NCBI GenBank assembly: GCA_000320545.1
Contig: ADNK01000255.1
Span: forward strand, 62,501-119,479
Origin: Bigelowiella natans CCMP2755
Lineage: Eukaryota > Cercozoa > Chlorarachniophyceae
Length of the DNA stretch: 56,979 nt
Reading direction: 5' to 3'
Shown here piece after piece: positions 51,819 through 56,979 of the stretch. How positions within the stretch are numbered: the stretch's first letter is position 1; each line of letters starts with the position of its first letter. A program made the translations under genes and the position numbers. The notes under the pieces are model-generated. The model made no database searches. It saw nothing but the letters and a program-made list of their open reading frames with translations, and was not told the origin of the DNA.

Positions 51819-53894
51819 ATGTCAACGATTAAGGTGTTCGGGAGGGTGAGGCCGCCGCGGAAAAAGCCAAGGAGCAAATCGGCGACGAGGTAAACGGCGT
51901 TAACACAGCTAAACCGCCATGCAACGCACTTCGAGGTCGCCCTTACCCAATACCTTACAAATTTTCAGAGCAACGGCCGAGTATAATATCGATGCCGAGG
52001 AAAAAGAGCTCCAGATCACGTTCGATTTCCCATAGGGACACATCCTTTATCACATGCTTGTATTATGCTGAATATTGTTTCACATTACCCTCATGTTTCT
52101 AAACATGTTATTGTTCCGCATGAGGTGTGCGTGTATGTATGCCTAACATTACACGCACAACCCATGCGCATCTCTTCTACCGTATTTCTTATACTGCTGT
52201 TACATCGTCACTACCATCAGTACCAAAGGCCAACACCGATATACGTTCAACGGCAAGGTGGGTGTCAGTTCTCCCCCATTCGTTTTATCATCAGATATCA
52301 ACGCAAACATGCGCTGTTCCTCTATGCACACATACCACTCAATTTTACCGCAGGTATTTAATACAAAGACTACCCAAGAGGACATCTTCGAGATAATCGC
52401 TGAACCGGTGAGTGAGTTTGCTTCCTAAGGGAAATTGAAGGCTCATCGTACGCAGCACTTCTCCATTTTTTCCTTTATTGTTTCTCCTCCTCCTTTCCCT
52501 TTTTCATTTACAAGCTACTCTTCTACTTCTCACGTTATGTATGTCAGGTGGTCGAGAGTGTCCTTCAAGGCTATAACGGCACAATCTTTGCATATGGCCA
52601 GTCGGGCTCCGGAAAGGTGATGATAGGGTGTAGATATGATAGCTACACCTCAAAACAACTCTCTCTCTATTCATCCAAACCCTAATGCTATCCTCATCAC
52701 CGTGACTAATTTCCCGATGGAATTCCGTCTCTTCATCATCATCTTCTTCTTCTTCTTCTTTGTCCCATCACCACATCTTGCCACTACTACGAAGACATAC
52801 AGCATGACTGGCGCACCGCAGAGTTACAAGAGGAGGGGGATCATCCCACGGGTTGGTTGCGCTGCGTTAATTGCTTGCTCGCTGAGTAGTAGTGGCTACC
52901 TATTTGGCTCGGACCCTTGTTTCACTTTTTGTTCTTGCGATACCTCTCTCGTCATTATTGACATTTTCCCCAAATGTTCTCTTCTTCTTCTTCTTCTTCT
53001 TCTTCTTCTTCTTCTTCTTCTACCACTTCTTCTTCATGTTGTGGTTGGTGTCCTTGCTGCTTCTGCTGGCACTACCGAGCAGTCACTGAACCAGGTCTTT
53101 GACCATGTTGAGTCTTGTAAGGACACCGAGTTTGTCATTCGAATTTCTTACATGGAAATCTACAAAAACAATGGGTATGTATGTGCGTGTTTGCTGCTGC
53201 TGCTGCTGCAGCCGCTGCTATTGCCTCTTGGCTTCTGACTGTCAGAATATGATCTATAACACATCTTGTATCTACATATTTATTCGGAGATTGTGTGTAT
53301 ATATATGTGTGTGCGTGTGTGTGTGTGTGTGTGTGTTCTGCAAGGTATGATCTCTTGGATCCGAACCACGAGCCGCAGCAGGTGGAAGATTTGCCAAAGG
53401 TAATTTATAAACAGAATATCACCTGTACCTGAACCTTCTCCTGCATTCCAAAGTAGACGAGGTAGTACTAGGAGTATCTGCGACCAAGATTAGCACTGAT
53501 AGCGACAGAATTTTGAGAGCGATTGTGCTGTTCTTCAGATAGTGCTTAGGGACGACGGCTCCGGTGGAATCCATATCACAAACCTGAACTCTCTCGCTGT
53601 CGCAACGAGAGAGCAGGCTTTGAATCATCTTTTCTCGGGGGATACCAATAGGTATTACTATTCTTACGTGAAGCAGCAGAGCATAGGATGCGGAAAATAT
53701 CAGCATTACTCTGGCAACACTTTATGTATATTCTGAGTGTGTGTGTGTGTGTGTGTGTGCGTGGAAATGTGGATGATTGTCCTCTTCTTCCCCTGCAGGA
53801 TGATATGCGAAACAGCCAACAACGCACTCTCCTCGCGCTCTCATTGCATCTTCACAGGTAATGATGATTGTGTTTCTTGGACGGGTTTTTCTCC

Positions 53895-53937
<43 letters not shown>

Positions 53938-55251
53938 CCACTAAGCTTTTGTTTTGCTGTAGATTTCATAAAGAGATTATTATACCTAAGTTTATCGCAT
54001 ATAATCGTTGTTATTAATATAATAATGTTGTGTGTTGGTGTTGCTTACATGTGCGCAGTGTATGTACAAGCACAGGAAGTTGGCTCTGAAAAGGTTGGTT
54101 TGTTGAAGATGCAGAAGGGACGAGAAGGGGAAGGAATATGGAGGAGGAGGAGGAGGAGGAGGAGGAGGAGGGAGGAGCACTCTCACTTGGGGATAGGAAA
54201 AACTATAAACAGTCACACAAATATACTATGCATCAATGTTTAATTTGTGTATATTATATATATCTATATATATATATATATATATATGTTAACGACGACC
54301 TTTCACTGCGTTTATGTTTGTTCTGTGTGGTGGTAGGTGCGGGTGTCAAAGCTGAATCTCGTCGATCTTGCCGGTCTTTACTCCATGCTCTTTCTTAATC
54401 TCTCTCTTTCTCCCTCTCTTCCATACTTCTCATACTCGCACATACACACACACACACACACACGCACGCACGCACACGCACTCATACACACACGGTACTA
54501 TACCTACTACTACCCATTGGCTGTGCTGCACACCTTTCTCAGGATCAGAGCGTGCTAAGACTGTGAATCCAGGAAGGTAGAGAATATATATAATTGAACA
54601 AGAACGAACGCATTTTCAGTCGCACTTCCTACGCAACTAACACTTAAACCGCCCACCGTGAATTGTCCAAATCAGCGGCGCACAGGTCGACAACGCCAAG
54701 ATCAACCTCTCGCTCCACCACCTTGCCAACGTCATCGTGGTAAGAAATAGGACCATCACAAAACGACGACGACGATCCACATATACATAGTAAATATGTT
54801 CTCTCTGCCTGGGGCTTTTTCGCCAAGCAAAACCCATAAGTAGCATTGTGACATATAAATACTTAAAAAGCCAATATTTCTTGGTAAATTGCGCGTAACA
54901 CATTTCTCTCTCCCCCCCCCTCCCTCTCTCTTTTAACACAGGCGCTGCATAAGAAGGCGAAGGGCCAGCAAGAGCACGTACCGTACCGCAATTCGTTGTT
55001 GACATCAATCCTGAAAGACTCGCTGGGGGGCAATTGTAAGACGACGATGATAGCTACTCTCAGCGTGGAAGAGTCACAGGTAGGTGATGACGATGATTGT
55101 GCATTAGTCATAACGATGATGAGAATTATGATGATGATGATTACGCTCTCTGCTAACAAAAACTCTATGAACCAAAAAGTGCGTCCACTATATCGACCTG
55201 CGTGCAATGCCCCCCCCCCCCTCCCCCCCTCGCCCCTTTGCCTTTCGTTTT

Positions 55252-55292
<41 letters not shown>

Positions 55293-55704
55293 ATTGTGGT
55301 CTTTTTCTCCATTCTCAACTCCGTTTTTACATGCAGATCCCTGAGACGATATCAACGTGTCGTTTTGCACAACGCGTGGCAGCTATACCAAATAAACCTG
55401 TCATCAATGAAGCGGTAACGATATTCACATCGCCCTTGCGTGTGTGATACAGTGACAACACAGAGAGGGGATGTCTATCAATGTTGATTCCATTGCGTTT
55501 GAAACCATTTGGTGGTGTTTTCGTGGGTATTGTTGTGCTGCTCATCAGGTCGATCCTAAAGCCAAGATCAGCTCTCTGCAGCAACAAATCGAGGCCATGA
55601 GACAACGAGAGGAGCGTCGGAAGACGAGAAAGGTTTGGTAGTAACGTGCGCATTGCCAGCATTTCAACTTCTGGCCCGCACGATGCTTATACTCAGCTCC
55701 CAAG

Positions 55705-55738
<34 letters not shown>

Positions 55739-56748
55739 CATTCATTCGTTGACACACGTGCCCGTGCTACTGCACGATCATACTTCAGAGAAAATTGTTG
55801 GATCCCATGACGAACGAGGAAAGAGAGAAAGTCGCTCAGACAGTCAGGGTATTTGTAGTAGAGGAGCAAAAGGGGGAAGGGGGAGGAGGAGATGCAGATG
55901 AGACATCTCTAAAGAGCCTCTTGTTTAGATAAGATGTGAGGAAATGATGAAACGCTCACGATTCGCCATATATCATCATCTGTTAGGGGTTCATGCGTCC
56001 AGGCCTTGCGCTCCACACCATCACCCGACAGCTGTATGTAGAAGGGCCACCACCTTTTTGCTTGTTTACACTACTACTTCCCACCTTTGGCAGTCATCAT
56101 GCTGATAGTGGTTAGAATTCAAGATTTTGTCTTTCTCCCTCCTCCTTTCGGCATCAGACTCGTGAATAAAGACCGACGCGTCTCTGCTTATGCATTTGCG
56201 ATCTTGAGGGAGATGGTGATGAGTGCGCACATGGTAACATATCTCATATTGGGAGGGTTTCGTCGTCGTTGCTTACTTACCCACTACATGTTCGGCATGA
56301 AGACGACTCATCACACAGTGCTACGATCTCCCTCCCCCCCTTAGGCGTGCGGGAAATGCGGTGCCGATGTCAACATTTCAGACTTCATATCCACGTCCAA
56401 AGTAGATTTTAAAGCTGATACACAACGAAGCCCGAAGCGAGGAGGGGGGGGAGGGGGAGAGCAACAACAACAACAACAACAGGAAGAGTTGGTCGACTCC
56501 TCTGACGAGGAGGACAAGAAATCGAGCAAACGCAGCGGGGAACAAAAATCTGCAATCTCCTCCTCTTCTGAGAAAGGAGGCATGGATACGAAGAGCCAGA
56601 AGAAGGACGAGAGCAACGGAGGAGGTGGTGGCAGAGGAGGGGAGGAGATAGATATCGATTCAGTTGATTGGAAGGCGCTTAAGCCGCAGCTCGATAAGTT
56701 TAGAAAGGATTCAGAGGTTTGCACTAATCTTTTGGCTTTGCCTTCCCC

Positions 56749-56833
<85 letters not shown>

Positions 56834-56979
56834 TGTGTCAATATATGCCCATCTAATTGTGCATGTGTCTCATTTATTTGTTCCGAAAACAAAACAGCCT
56901 TCTCTATCTTTCATCACTTCCATACACGCACCTTTGAAGACGTTTCACCCTGACAATGCGATGCGGAAGTAGTCGCAGC
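51819..56979 (+). CDS. Kinesin-9 family motor (KIF6/KIF9-like), 3' end outside window
   Basis: Starts [16 protein letters not shown]. Motor exons: [26 protein letters not shown], the P-loop exon [69 protein letters not shown], the switch I exon [14 protein letters not shown], switch [72 protein letters not shown] and [19 protein letters not shown], then a coiled neck. SLGGN[10 protein letters not shown] and [11 protein letters not shown] are typical of kinesin-9, which works in motile flagella. A C-terminal exon (56345-56718) has CGKCG, Gly/Gln tracts and an acidic Ser-rich stretch. After its donor the window ends in a repeat-rich intron, with a possible acceptor AG at 56977-56978. Confidence 0.9.
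56750..56830. repeat. (CT)n followed by (GT)n microsatellites
   Basis: Compound repeat in the last visible kinesin intron. Confidence 0.9.

Noticed and set aside
52020-52040. Apparent AT-AG intron in the kinesin gene
   Set aside because: A normal GT donor a few bases earlier (in ACGTTCGA) joins in phase to the next exon.

Overview
The window is nuclear DNA from an intron-rich, microsatellite-rich protist. Almost every gene is broken into short exons (often 30-150 nt) by GT-AG introns loaded with CT, GT, AT and trinucleotide repeats, and genes lie on both strands. Three findings suggest the organism. A kinesin-9 implies a flagellum. uS15 and enolase carry a hydrophobic signal peptide followed by a basic, Ser/Thr-rich leader without the Phe motif typical of red-derived complex plastids. 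tRNAs lack encoded CCA and have Pol III signals. Together these fit an alga with a complex (secondary) plastid; a chlorarachniophyte is my best guess, but that is an inference.

Layout, left to right: 3' part of a TMEM94-like P-type ATPase relative (+, 1-5617); TRAPPC2/sedlin (-, 6356-6766); a PH-CNB-CNB-CNB-RGS signalling protein (+, 7346-13091); a possibly plastid-targeted unrecognised protein (-, 15350-17720) divergent from plastid-type uS15 (+, 18125-19887); a five-gene tRNA array (-, 21710-22102); a multi-pass membrane protein (+, 22710-24974); enolase with a bipartite leader (-, 25864-30594), divergent from adjacent MPC1 and MPC2 genes (+, 31303-33428 and 33522-35323), the two partners of the mitochondrial pyruvate carrier; a C2H2 zinc-finger protein (-, 36454-39183); an unrecognised gene (-, 39437-39946); an enlarged second copy of the tRNA array (-, 40760-41394); a PROPPIN/Atg18-like autophagy protein (+, 42290-45358); a SWEET/PQ-loop-like fragment (-, 46221-46661); an unrecognised frame-broken coding region (+, 47340-48331); a DHHC palmitoyltransferase (-, 49053-51033); and a kinesin-9 motor running off the right edge (+, from 51819).

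The most unusual non-genic signal is a dispersed element of about 60-75 bp, found in both orientations (six clear copies, one diverged). It begins near AGCTACATTAGGATGAC and ends near TTCATTACATCCGTCTCA. It lies only in gene-free spacers, mostly between convergent genes. A second, smaller family is a hairpin of the form TGCGACA-N(11-12)-TGTCGCA. The two tRNA arrays are direct duplicates with near-zero spacers and a single oligo-T terminator, suggesting polycistronic Pol III transcription.

Exon boundaries were worked out by hand from splice sites, reading phase and family resemblance. For enolase, MPC1, MPC2 and uS15 the phases close completely, except for one apparent missing base in enolase. 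For several others only some exons are certain, and the coordinates give the span from first to last coding base.
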